DNA from: CADEDH01 sp041394285
Lineage (GTDB): Bacteria; Actinomycetota; Acidimicrobiia; Acidimicrobiales; SZUA-35
Direction: 5' to 3'
Assembly (NCBI GenBank): GCA_041394285.1
Contig: JAWKIL010000020.1
Location: 1 to 64,000, forward strand
DNA length: 64,000 nucleotides
Below, one piece after another: positions 33,513 to 40,755 of this stretch (position 1 is the first letter of the stretch; each line of letters starts with the position of its first letter). The notes below the pieces were generated by a model, which was given only the letters and a program-made list of their open reading frames with translations, had not been told where the DNA came from and did not search any database. The position numbers and the translations under genes are program-made.

Positions 33513-35221
33513 CCGTGCTCGACCAGCCCGACCCCCAGGCTCCGCTCGCTCCCGCCCGCCAGGCCGCGCCGGCCCGGGAGCTCACCCCCGAGGAGCGCCG
33601 CTTCGTCGGCTGGCACCTGATCGTGGCCATCTCGGCCCTGATGGTGGGCAGCCTCATGGGGCCGCTGCAGGCCTTCGAGTACTCCGGGGTGAACCTCTAC
33701 CCCTACATCGAGCCCATCATCCACTCCTACTACCAGGGCCTCACCATCCACGGTGTGCTCAACGCCCTGGTGTGGACGACGTTCTTCATCGTCGGCTTCA
33801 CCAACCTGACCACCATTCGGGGCCTGCAGCGCCCGCTGAGCCACCCGTGGATCAACAAGATCGGGTTCTGGGTGATGGTGGTGGGCCTGCTCACGGCGGC
33901 CGTTCCCCTGCTGGGTAACGCCGCCACCGTGCTCTACACCTTCTACGCCCCACTCAAGGCGAGCTGGGCCTTCTACCTGGGCCTCACCCTGGTGGTGGTG
34001 GGCAGCTGGATCGAGGGGCTCGGCTTCTACCTGACCCTGTGGGCCTGGCGCAAGGAGCACCGGGGGGTGCGCTCGCCCTTCATCGCCCTGGGCGGGATCA
34101 TCAACGCCGCCATGTGGCAGATCGCCACCCTGGGCCTGGCGGCGTCGATCCTCACCATGCTGCTGCCGTGGTCGCTCGGCCTGATCGACGGCGTGGACCC
34201 CGAGCTGTCCCGCACCTACTTCTGGTTCACCGGCCACCCGTTGGTGTACTTCTGGCTGCTGCCGGCCTACGTCTCGTGGTACGGCATGCTGCCCCACCAG
34301 GCCGGCGGCAAACTGTTCAGCGACTCGCTGGCCCGCCTCGCCTTCTGGATGTTCCTCCTGGTCTCGGTGCCGGTCGGGTTCCACCACCAGTTCGTCGACC
34401 CCGGGGTGCCCCAGACCTGGAAGTGGATCCACGCCGGGCTGACCTACTCGGTGTTCTTCCCCTCCACCCTGACCGCCTTCACCGTCATCGCCTCGCTCGA
34501 GTATGCCGCCCGCAAGCGGGGTGGTACGGGCCTCATCGGCTGGGTGCGCCAGCTCCCCTGGACCGACCCCTCCGTGGCGGCCCAGCTCCTGGCGGCCATC
34601 CTGTTCATGTTCGGCGGCATCGGGGGTCTGACCAACGCCTCGTACAACCTGAACCTGGTGATCCACAACACGGCCTGGGTGCCGGGCCACTTCCACCTCA
34701 CGGTGGCCAGCGCGGTGACCCTGTCGTTCATCGGCATCACCTACTGGATGGTCCCCTACCTCATGGGCAAGAAGCTGTGGGGACCCCGGGTGGCGCTGGT
34801 GCAGGCCTGGGTGTGGTTCGTGGGGATGATCATCTTCTCCAACGCCATGCACGTGCTCGGCCTCCTGGGCGCTCCCCGGCGCACCCCGCTGGGAGAGGCC
34901 ACCTACGTGCCCGAAGCCTGGAACGGCAACCTGCTGCGGGTGTCGATCGGCGGTGCCATCCTGCTGGTCGCCGTGATCCTCTACGGGCTGGTCATGATCC
35001 GCACCGCCTTCGGCCCGAAGGTGGCGCCGGAGGAGGTGCCGAGCGTGCCGATCGCCGAGTCGATCCGTCACCCCCAGCTCACGCCGGTGTGGCTCGACCG
35101 GTTCAAGCCGTGGCTGCTGGCGGCGGCGGTGCTGCTGGTCATCGCCTACGGGCCCCAGCTGGTGGACCAGATCCTCAACATGCACCTCAACGCTCCCGGG
35201 ACGAGCTTCACGCCCTGGTAG
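33509..35221 (+). CDS. ba3-type (B-family) heme-copper oxidase subunit I
   Basis: A 570-residue catalytic subunit with about 13 membrane helices. The low-spin heme His is in LTIHGVLNALVWTTFF. The CuB His lies in FWFTGHPLVYFWLLPAYVSWYG, where the crosslink-type H-P-x-V-Y is intact, and in GFHHQFVDPG. The heme-a3/b histidines are in HNTAWVPGHFHLTVA. The absence of A-family proton-channel motifs and pairing with subunit IIa indicate the ba3/B family, usually high oxygen affinity. The ATG overlaps the subunit II stop. It reduces oxygen to water with proton pumping. Confidence 0.93.
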   Translation: MTVLDQPDPQAPLAPARQAAPARELTPEERRFVGWHLIVAISALMVGSLMGPLQAFEYSGVNLYPYIEPIIHSYYQGLTIHGVLNALVWTTFFIVGFTNLTTIRGLQRPLSHPWINKIGFWVMVVGLLTAAVPLLGNAATVLYTFYAPLKASWAFYLGLTLVVVGSWIEGLGFYLTLWAWRKEHRGVRSPFIALGGIINAAMWQIATLGLAASILTMLLPWSLGLIDGVDPELSRTYFWFTGHPLVYFWLLPAYVSWYGMLPHQAGGKLFSDSLARLAFWMFLLVSVPVGFHHQFVDPGVPQTWKWIHAGLTYSVFFPSTLTAFTVIASLEYAARKRGGTGLIGWVRQLPWTDPSVAAQLLAAILFMFGGIGGLTNASYNLNLVIHNTAWVPGHFHLTVASAVTLSFIGITYWMVPYLMGKKLWGPRVALVQAWVWFVGMIIFSNAMHVLGLLGAPRRTPLGEATYVPEAWNGNLLRVSIGGAILLVAVILYGLVMIRTAFGPKVAPEEVPSVPIAESIRHPQLTPVWLDRFKPWLLAAAVLLVIAYGPQLVDQILNMHLNAPGTSFTPW

Positions 35222-35246
35222 GGCGAGGACGTAGGCGGGACCCCCG

Positions 35247-37700
35247 GTGAGAAAGCCTGACGACCCGACGGGATCGGCCCCGCAGCCCGCAGCGGCTGCC
35301 GGGGCCGACACCCGGCTGTCGCGACCTCTGGCCGCGCTCGACCGGGTGACGTTCACCGCCGAACGCCCGGTCCGGCGGCTCGTCGGGTCCAACCGGCTCA
35401 ACCCGCTGCCCCACGCCGGCACCATCAGCGTGTTCCTGCTCGGGGTGGTCGTCCTGACCGGGATCTACATCACCCTGTTCTTCCAGTACGGGAGCGAGGC
35501 GTCGTACCGGGCGGTGTCGGCCATGGAGGGCAACGCCATCCAGAGGGTGGTGCGGGCGGTCCACCGCTACAGCTCGGCCGCGCTAGTGCTCACGACCGTG
35601 GTCCACGCCTGGCGGATCTTCGTGGGGGCCCGGTTCACCGGCCGTCCCCGGCGGTGGCGGTGGGCCACCGGCGTGGCCGCCCTGCTCGTGATCTGGCTGG
35701 CCGGCGTCACCGGCTACTGGCTGGTGCAGGACGTCCGGGCCCAGGCCCTGTCGGACGCAGCGTCGGCCCTGCTGGCGCCGTCGGCCCAGGGGGCGGCGTG
35801 GGCGACGCGGCACCTGAGCGGGGCCGGCACCGGCTCCGGCTCCTGGCTGCTGGTGGTGGTCTGGTTCGTCCACCTGTTCCTCACCGGGGTGGTCGGCTGG
35901 TTCCTGTTCCGCCACCTGCGGCGGTCGCGCCTGCCGTGGCTGCCGCCCCGCCACTGGATGATCCTCATGGGCGGCGCCCTGGTGCTGGTGGGGCTGGCCT
36001 TCCCGGTGGGGATGCTGCCGGCGGCCTCGGCCAGCCGGCTGCCGGGTCACATGCCGCTCGACCCGTTCGTATTGTTCCTGCTGCCGCCGCTGCTGTCGGG
36101 TTGGCGGTGGGCGGCGGTGGCGGCGGGCGGGGTGGCGACGGCGCTGGTGCTGTGGTTGCCCCGGTTGCTGCGGGCGGCCGACCCGGCCCCTGTCGTGATC
36201 GACGCCGACGCCTGCACCGGCTGCGAGCTGTGCGTCGTCGACTGCCCCTACCGGGCCCTGACCATGGTGGGGGGCGGCGCCGGCCCGACCGGCGACGGCA
36301 CTGGCCCGACCGGCGACGGCCCTGGCGCTGGGAACGGCCCGACCGGCGCTGGGCACCGGGCCATCGCCCAGGTGGACCCGGCGGCCTGCGTGGCCTGCGG
36401 GATCTGCGTCGGGTCCTGCGCCTTCGACGCCATCACCCTCCCCGGCCGCCTCGGCGACCTCATGCCGGGCGGCGTCACCGGTGACGGCACGGGGCACGAG
36501 AAGCTGGCCGTGGCCGGCCGGCCGGTGGTGGTGGCCTGCGACCGGCACCTGGAGCTGTCGGCCGACGCCCTGCGGGCCGCCGGCGCCCCCGACGTCGATG
36601 CCGGGACCGAGCCGGTGGTGCTCCGGGTCCGGTGCGCCGGCATGTTCGCCCCGGCCGCCATCGGCCATCTGATGAACGACGGGGCCACCGGCGTGCACGT
36701 GGTCGGCTGCCCGCCCCACGACTGCCGCTACGGCGTCGGCAACCGCCTGGCGGCCGAGCGGCTGAGCGGGGAGCGGGCACCCCACCCGCCCCGGCGGTGG
36801 CAGGGCGTGGTGGTCGAGGACTGGGTGGCCCCCACCGAGCTGGCCGGCGCCCTCAACCACCCTGGCGCTCACCCGTCGGTCGACGACTCCCGCCTGCCCG
36901 GCCGGCGCGACGTGCTGGCCGGTGCCGCTGTGCTGGTGGCGCTCTCGCTGGTGGCGGTGGTCTTCGCCACCCGGGCCCCGTTCACCGGCAGCGACCGGTC
37001 AGGGGTGCGGGTGGTGGTGGATCACGAGGCGGGCAACGAGCTGCTGGCCGTGCCGGAGGGCGGGTTGGTCGACGGTGGGGGGCCGACCGCAGCGGGGGCG
37101 GTGACCGAGGCTGATGACAACGGCCCGGTGGGTGCCGTCACCGCCGTCGAGGTCCGTCTCGACGGGCAGGCCGTGGCCCGGCGCTCGGTTCCCCGGAGCG
37201 GGCCGGTGGCGGTGGGCCTGATCGACGTGGGCGTCGACCCCGGCCCGGCCACCGTGTCGGTCGTGGCCGAGACCGACGGTGGGCCGGTCACGGTCTACGA
37301 GGGCGCCGCCGACCTGGTGGCCGGGCGCCGGCTGGTCATCCCGATCCGCGACGTGCCGCCTCCGCCCGGGGTGGCGGAGGGGCGGGACGTGTTCAACTCC
37401 CGGGCCGCCGGTTGCCCCACCTGCCACTCGGTCGACGAGGGCGACGACGGGATCGGACCGTCGTTGTACGGGGTGGCCACCCGGGCCGGGACCCGGGTGG
37501 AGGGGCTGACCCCCGAGCTGTACCTGCGCAACTCGATCCTGCTGCCCGACCAGTTCGTGGTGCCCGGCTTCCCCGCCGGCCAGATGCTGCCGATCTACCG
37601 GGAGCGGTTCAGCGAGGAACAGCTCGACGCCCTCGTCGCCTATCTGATGACGCTGACCGACGAGCCGGCGGGCGCCACGCAGACCACGGAGGGTGGGTGA
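35247..37700 (+). CDS. Cytochrome b / two-[4Fe-4S] / MvhD-like / cytochrome c fusion protein
   Basis: 817 residues combining four redox modules. Residues 40-225 are a cytochrome b N-terminal domain with two H-x13-H heme pairs, H106/H120 and H209/H223. Two further helices follow to about 305. Two [4Fe-4S] sites are C323-C326-C329-C333 and C381-C384-C387-C391. Residues 425-510 resemble the MvhD/HdrA-associated FeS domain, retaining C431, C463, C488 and C493 (VGCPPHDCRYGVGN). A Tat-like helix (RRDVLAGAAVLVALSLVAVVF, 553-573) leads to a heme c domain with C723-C726-H727. Helix count puts FeS domains inside and heme c outside. It follows the ba3 oxidase by 25 bases. GTG start. Confidence 0.85.
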   Translation: MRKPDDPTGSAPQPAAAAGADTRLSRPLAALDRVTFTAERPVRRLVGSNRLNPLPHAGTISVFLLGVVVLTGIYITLFFQYGSEASYRAVSAMEGNAIQRVVRAVHRYSSAALVLTTVVHAWRIFVGARFTGRPRRWRWATGVAALLVIWLAGVTGYWLVQDVRAQALSDAASALLAPSAQGAAWATRHLSGAGTGSGSWLLVVVWFVHLFLTGVVGWFLFRHLRRSRLPWLPPRHWMILMGGALVLVGLAFPVGMLPAASASRLPGHMPLDPFVLFLLPPLLSGWRWAAVAAGGVATALVLWLPRLLRAADPAPVVIDADACTGCELCVVDCPYRALTMVGGGAGPTGDGTGPTGDGPGAGNGPTGAGHRAIAQVDPAACVACGICVGSCAFDAITLPGRLGDLMPGGVTGDGTGHEKLAVAGRPVVVACDRHLELSADALRAAGAPDVDAGTEPVVLRVRCAGMFAPAAIGHLMNDGATGVHVVGCPPHDCRYGVGNRLAAERLSGERAPHPPRRWQGVVVEDWVAPTELAGALNHPGAHPSVDDSRLPGRRDVLAGAAVLVALSLVAVVFATRAPFTGSDRSGVRVVVDHEAGNELLAVPEGGLVDGGGPTAAGAVTEADDNGPVGAVTAVEVRLDGQAVARRSVPRSGPVAVGLIDVGVDPGPATVSVVAETDGGPVTVYEGAADLVAGRRLVIPIRDVPPPPGVAEGRDVFNSRAAGCPTCHSVDEGDDGIGPSLYGVATRAGTRVEGLTPELYLRNSILLPDQFVVPGFPAGQMLPIYRERFSEEQLDALVAYLMTLTDEPAGATQTTEGG
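36455..36504. repeat. 50-bp palindromic repeat, copy 2, inside a coding sequence
   Basis: The same 12-6-14-6-12 layout, with the invariant core CGTCACCGGTGACG at 36473-36486. About 37 of 50 bases match the 59.4-kb copies by hand alignment, and the frame reads DLMPGGVTGDGTGH. It sits in frame at residues 403-420 of the fusion protein, in the linker between the second ferredoxin cluster and the MvhD-like domain. Confidence 0.7.
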
Positions 37701-37711
37701 TGGACGTGCGG

Positions 37712-38146
37712 TCAGGGCTCGGGAACGATCTCCTCGGAGCCGGCGCCGGTGCCGTCGTCGAGCTGCCAGGTGCCGGTGAGGCGCCCGTCGTCGCCGATGG
37801 CGTAGGTGCCGGTGCCGCTGATCTCGCTTCCGTTGCCGGAAGCGACGGAAGTCCAGGTGACGGCGAGCTGGTTGCCGCTCCGGATCCCGGTGCCGCGCTG
37901 GAGGGCACCGGTGATGATCCATTCCAGGGCGAAGGTGTCGGGGGCGTCGGTGCCCGTGATGACGACCGTGCCGGAGTACTCGCCGCCCGTGGGGTCGGTG
38001 CCGTTGACGGTGTAGGTGCCGGGGAGCCCGCCGGTGCGGTCCTCGCTCGCCGGGAGGGCGCCGGGCAGGGCGAAGAAGTAGAGCATGAGGAGGAAGGCGA
38101 CGGTACCGGCCGCCCACGCCAGCCTGGTACGGGTGCGTCGGCTCAC
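37712..38146 (-). CDS. Small exported beta-rich hypothetical protein
   Basis: 144 residues. An N-terminal helix (LAWAAGTVAFLLMLYFFALPGAL) is a signal anchor. The rest is a compact beta-rich domain with repeated strands (GTYTVNGTDPTGGEYSGTVVI, IRSGNQLAVTW, GTGTYAIGDDGRLTGTW) resembling small extracellular lipocalin-like domains. I do not know its function. The GTG start at 38146 is used. It converges on the fusion gene with 11 bases between stops and diverges from the SCO-like gene across a hairpin-rich spacer, so it may be controlled with the respiratory genes. Confidence 0.65.
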   Translation of the reverse strand: MSRRTRTRLAWAAGTVAFLLMLYFFALPGALPASEDRTGGLPGTYTVNGTDPTGGEYSGTVVITGTDAPDTFALEWIITGALQRGTGIRSGNQLAVTWTSVASGNGSEISGTGTYAIGDDGRLTGTWQLDDGTGAGSEEIVPEP

Positions 38147-38161
38147 GCCGCCGATTCTACG

Positions 38162-38218
38162 GGAACCCTTCGGGTTCCTCGGGTACGCCGTTGGCGTACA
38201 CGCCCGCCTCTGGCGGGC
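38162..38218. other. Array of three consecutive perfect hairpins
   Basis: Three different 7-bp stems with 3-nt loops follow each other: GGAACCC-TTC-GGGTTCC (38162-38178), GTACGCC-GTT-GGCGTAC (38183-38199) and GCCCGCC-TCT-GGCGGGC (38202-38218). They fill the 129-bp spacer between the divergent small exported protein and SCO-like genes. They could act in an mRNA leader or as a transcription barrier. Confidence 0.7.
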
Positions 38219-38275
38219 TCTCGGGTCGGCGGCGGCCCGGTCGACCATGACGAAAGCCTCGGCCTCCCCCGCTGG

Positions 38276-38932
38276 GTGAAGGTGGCCGGCTGGACGGTGG
38301 CGGCACTGGTGCTGGCTGCCTTCGCCTTCACCGTCTGGCAGCCGATCCAGGTGCTCCCCCGTATCGAGCTGGCACCGGGCTACGCCCTGGTCGACCAGCG
38401 GGGCCAGCAGTACACGAGCGAGTCGGGCCGGGGGTCGGTGACCCTCTACAACTTCGCCCCGCTGGACTGCGGCGACCGGTGCGCCGGAACCGATGCCACG
38501 CTGGCCGAGGTGCTCAGCCGGGTGCCGGCCGAGGTGGACCTGGGCGACGTGGGGTTCCGGGTGGTGACGATCGCCCTCGACCCGGTGGGCGATGACCCCT
38601 CGGCCCTCGCCGCGGCGGCCGCCCGCTCCGGAGCCGACGGCGAGCGGTGGCGCTGGATCGGGGGCGGCGAAGACCGGGTGCGGACCCTGGTGGGCTCCGG
38701 CTTCCACCGCAGCATCGGCACCGGCCCCGACGGGGAGACCGCCGCCGATCCCGGGTTCGTGCTGGTCGACGGCAACGGGGTGATCCGGGGCGACTACCGC
38801 TACCGCACCACCGCTCCCGAGGTCGACAGGCTGGTGGGCAACCTGAAGGTGTTGGCGGGCGAGATCCGCAACGCCCACGGTGCCGCCACCGTCGCCTACG
38901 AAGCCGCCCACCTCTTCCTGTGCTACCCCTGA
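38276..38932 (+). CDS. SCO1/SenC-like copper chaperone, divergent
   Basis: About 218 residues: one N-terminal membrane helix (AGWTVAALVLAAFAFTVW) then a thioredoxin-fold domain. A C-x3-C motif appears as LDCGDRCAG, where typical SCO has CPDVC; a candidate metal histidine lies in GSGFHRSIG. SCO proteins deliver copper to CuA or maintain its thiols, which fits the adjacent ba3 oxidase. GTG 38276 is the only reasonable in-frame start. It overlaps the stop of a ten-codon ATG-led frame (38247-38279), leaving open a coupled leader peptide or a frameshift within CCCCC. A canonical SCO follows ten bases later. Confidence 0.72.
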   Translation: MKVAGWTVAALVLAAFAFTVWQPIQVLPRIELAPGYALVDQRGQQYTSESGRGSVTLYNFAPLDCGDRCAGTDATLAEVLSRVPAEVDLGDVGFRVVTIALDPVGDDPSALAAAAARSGADGERWRWIGGGEDRVRTLVGSGFHRSIGTGPDGETAADPGFVLVDGNGVIRGDYRYRTTAPEVDRLVGNLKVLAGEIRNAHGAATVAYEAAHLFLCYP

Positions 38933-38942
38933 GGAGCCGACG

Positions 38943-39677
38943 ATGACCGCCCTCCGAACCTCCGCCCCGCCGCCGCCGCCCACCCCCGAGCGGGCCCCCG
39001 CCCCGCCGCCGGCCCCCGGGCCGGCCGGCGAGGTCCCACCGCCCGCCCCGTCCCGGCACCGTCCCCGGTCGGCCGCCCTGCGCCACAGCCAGGCGCTGAT
39101 GGGCGTGATCCTCGCCGTTCTCGCGCTGGTGGTGGTAGGGCCCCGCGTCGTGGCCCGCTTCCAGCCCCACCTCTACGCCGGCACCGTGCTCCAGAGCGAC
39201 CGCCCGGCCCCCAGCCTGGAAGGGCTCACGTTCACCTCCGGTGAGCCGGTGACCATGCAGGCCCTCGAAGGCGACGTGACGCTGGTGTTCTTCGGGTACA
39301 CCAACTGCCCCGACGTGTGCCCCACCACCATGGCGGCCCTGGGCCGCACGGTGGCCGGGTTGAGCCCGGGGGAGCGGGAACGGGTGCGGGTGCTGATGGT
39401 GTCGGTCGACCCCGCCCGCGACGACGCCTCCACCCTGGAGCGGTACGTGACGTCGTTCGACCCGACGTTCGAGGGGGTGCGGGGCCCGGACGACGTGACC
39501 AACCGGATCGCCAGCCTCTACGGCGTGTACTTCGCCCCCGACGACGCCGGAGGATCCACCATCGACCACAGTGCCTCGCTGATAGGGATCGGCCCCGACG
39601 GGGCACTCCGGGTGGTGTGGCCGCCGAACGTGACCGAGCAGGCGTTGGCCTCCGACGTGCGGGCCCTGCTGCCCTGA
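38943..39677 (+). CDS. SCO1/SenC family copper chaperone
   Basis: A 244-residue SCO protein. A Pro-rich cytoplasmic N-terminus of about 45 residues precedes one membrane helix (GVILAVLALVVVGPRVVA). The outer domain holds FFGYTNCPDVCPTTMAAL with the CxxxC copper site, SVDPARDDASTL, and the distal histidine in TIDHSASLIGIG. All copper ligands are present, unlike the preceding paralogue's altered motif. ATG start with GAGGAG upstream. It likely helps assemble the CuA centre of the ba3 oxidase encoded upstream. Confidence 0.9.
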   Translation: MTALRTSAPPPPPTPERAPAPPPAPGPAGEVPPPAPSRHRPRSAALRHSQALMGVILAVLALVVVGPRVVARFQPHLYAGTVLQSDRPAPSLEGLTFTSGEPVTMQALEGDVTLVFFGYTNCPDVCPTTMAALGRTVAGLSPGERERVRVLMVSVDPARDDASTLERYVTSFDPTFEGVRGPDDVTNRIASLYGVYFAPDDAGGSTIDHSASLIGIGPDGALRVVWPPNVTEQALASDVRALLP

Positions 39678-39714
39678 GGGCGGCGGGGCCGAGCCGGGGC
39701 CGGAAGGAGAGCAG

Positions 39715-40131
39715 ATGATGGACGACGATGCCGCCGGGCACGACCTGGACGTGGTGCCCGAGACCGAGGCCTGGGAGTTGGTGCGGGGGCGGGAGTTGGG
39801 GCGCCTGGCGGTGTGCGTCGCCGGGGTGCCCGAGATCTTCCCCGTCAACTACCGGCTCGACACCGACGGGGCGGTGGTGGTCCGCACCGCGCCCGGGCTC
39901 AAGCTGGCCGGGGCCGTGCTGGGCGGCGAGGTGGCCTTCGAGGTCGACCAGATCGACGAGGCGGCCCATACCGGCTGGAGCGTCGTGATCCACGGTCGGG
40001 CCGCCGAGGTGGCCGGCACCGAGGCCCGGCTCCACGCCGAGGATCTGGGCGTCGACCCGTGGGTGTCATCCCCCAAGCACCGGTACCTCCGGGTGGCCCC
40101 GGACCGGATCAGCGGCCGGCGGGTCGGCTGA
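39715..40131 (+). CDS. Pyridoxamine 5'-phosphate oxidase-like FMN-binding split-barrel protein
   Basis: 138 residues. LGRLAVCVAGVPEIFPVNYRL and FEVDQIDEAAHTGWSVVIHGRA are the hallmarks of the PNPOx-like family of small flavin- or F420-binding proteins. The ATG has GGAAGGAGAG upstream. It lies 37 bases after the SCO gene and could be part of its transcript. The length fits a single split barrel that dimerises. Cofactor (FMN, F420 or heme) and substrate cannot be decided from the sequence. Confidence 0.78.
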   Translation: MMDDDAAGHDLDVVPETEAWELVRGRELGRLAVCVAGVPEIFPVNYRLDTDGAVVVRTAPGLKLAGAVLGGEVAFEVDQIDEAAHTGWSVVIHGRAAEVAGTEARLHAEDLGVDPWVSSPKHRYLRVAPDRISGRRVG

Positions 40132-40143
40132 GGGTGGTTTGGC

Positions 40144-40262
40144 GGGGGCCCCATCCCCACCGCCCGGCCTATCGGTCTTGTTCGGGGGCTGGCGCCCCCG
40201 CCGGCCCTGCGGGCCTCCCCCATCTGCGGTGGGGGCCCCATCCCCACCGCCCGGCCTATCGG
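40144..40262. repeat. 32-bp direct repeat with internal hairpin at a gene end
   Basis: Identical 32-bp copies lie at 40144-40175 and 40231-40262. Between them a GGGGGC-TGGC-GCCCCC hairpin (40184-40199) may act as terminator. The second copy includes the stop codon of the SRPBCC gene; the first is its duplicate in the convergent spacer. Similar GGGGGCCCCA-CCCC wording occurs in the tandem repeat at 4751-4816. Confidence 0.75.
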
Positions 40263-40732
40263 CCGGTGGTGGCGGCGAGCGAGTCGAGGCGGGTGGCGGC
40301 CCGGTCGACCTGGGCTCGGAGCAGGCCGTCGAGAGCCGAGCTCCACAGCCCGCCCGAGTAGGCCAGGCGCATGGTGAGCGAGCTGCCCCCGTTGCCCCCG
40401 TTGCTGGCGTCGCCGGCGGGGCGGGGCGCGACCGTGGCCTCCAGCACCCAGGCCGAGTGGCTCCGCCCGTCGATCTCGGCCCGCTCGAACCGGGCCTGGT
40501 GGCCCTCGTCGGCCACGGTGCGCACCATGCGGAGCCGTTTGGACCGGGCGAAGGGGCCGATCTTGGCCCGCAGGGTCACCAGCCACGCCGGTGGCTCCCC
40601 CTCGGCCCCGTCGGAGGCCGGCTCCACCCGGTGCACGATGTCGAGGAACTCGGGGTAGCGGGTGAGGTCGGCCACCAGGGGATAGACCCGATCGGGGCCG
40701 GTGGTGAGCTCGGCGCTGAACTGCTGATCCAC
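40256..40732 (-). CDS. SRPBCC/polyketide-cyclase-like protein
   Basis: About 158 residues of START/SRPBCC fold: VYPLVADLTRYPEFLDIVHRVE is the usual N-terminal helix region of coenzyme-Q-binding/cyclase-like proteins. A beta-rich middle and a long C-terminal helix (LWSSALDGLLRAQVDRAATRLDSL) complete the ligand cavity. Such proteins often bind lipids or quinones. GTG 40732 is preferred since ATG 40765 would overlap the divergent menF start. A menaquinone-related role is possible because it is divergent from menF but cannot be proven. Its stop lies in a 32-bp repeat. Confidence 0.7.
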   Translation of the reverse strand: MDQQFSAELTTGPDRVYPLVADLTRYPEFLDIVHRVEPASDGAEGEPPAWLVTLRAKIGPFARSKRLRMVRTVADEGHQARFERAEIDGRSHSAWVLEATVAPRPAGDASNGGNGGSSLTMRLAYSGGLWSSALDGLLRAQVDRAATRLDSLAATTGR

Positions 40733-40755
40733 CCCGCCAGCGTACGCTGGGGCGG

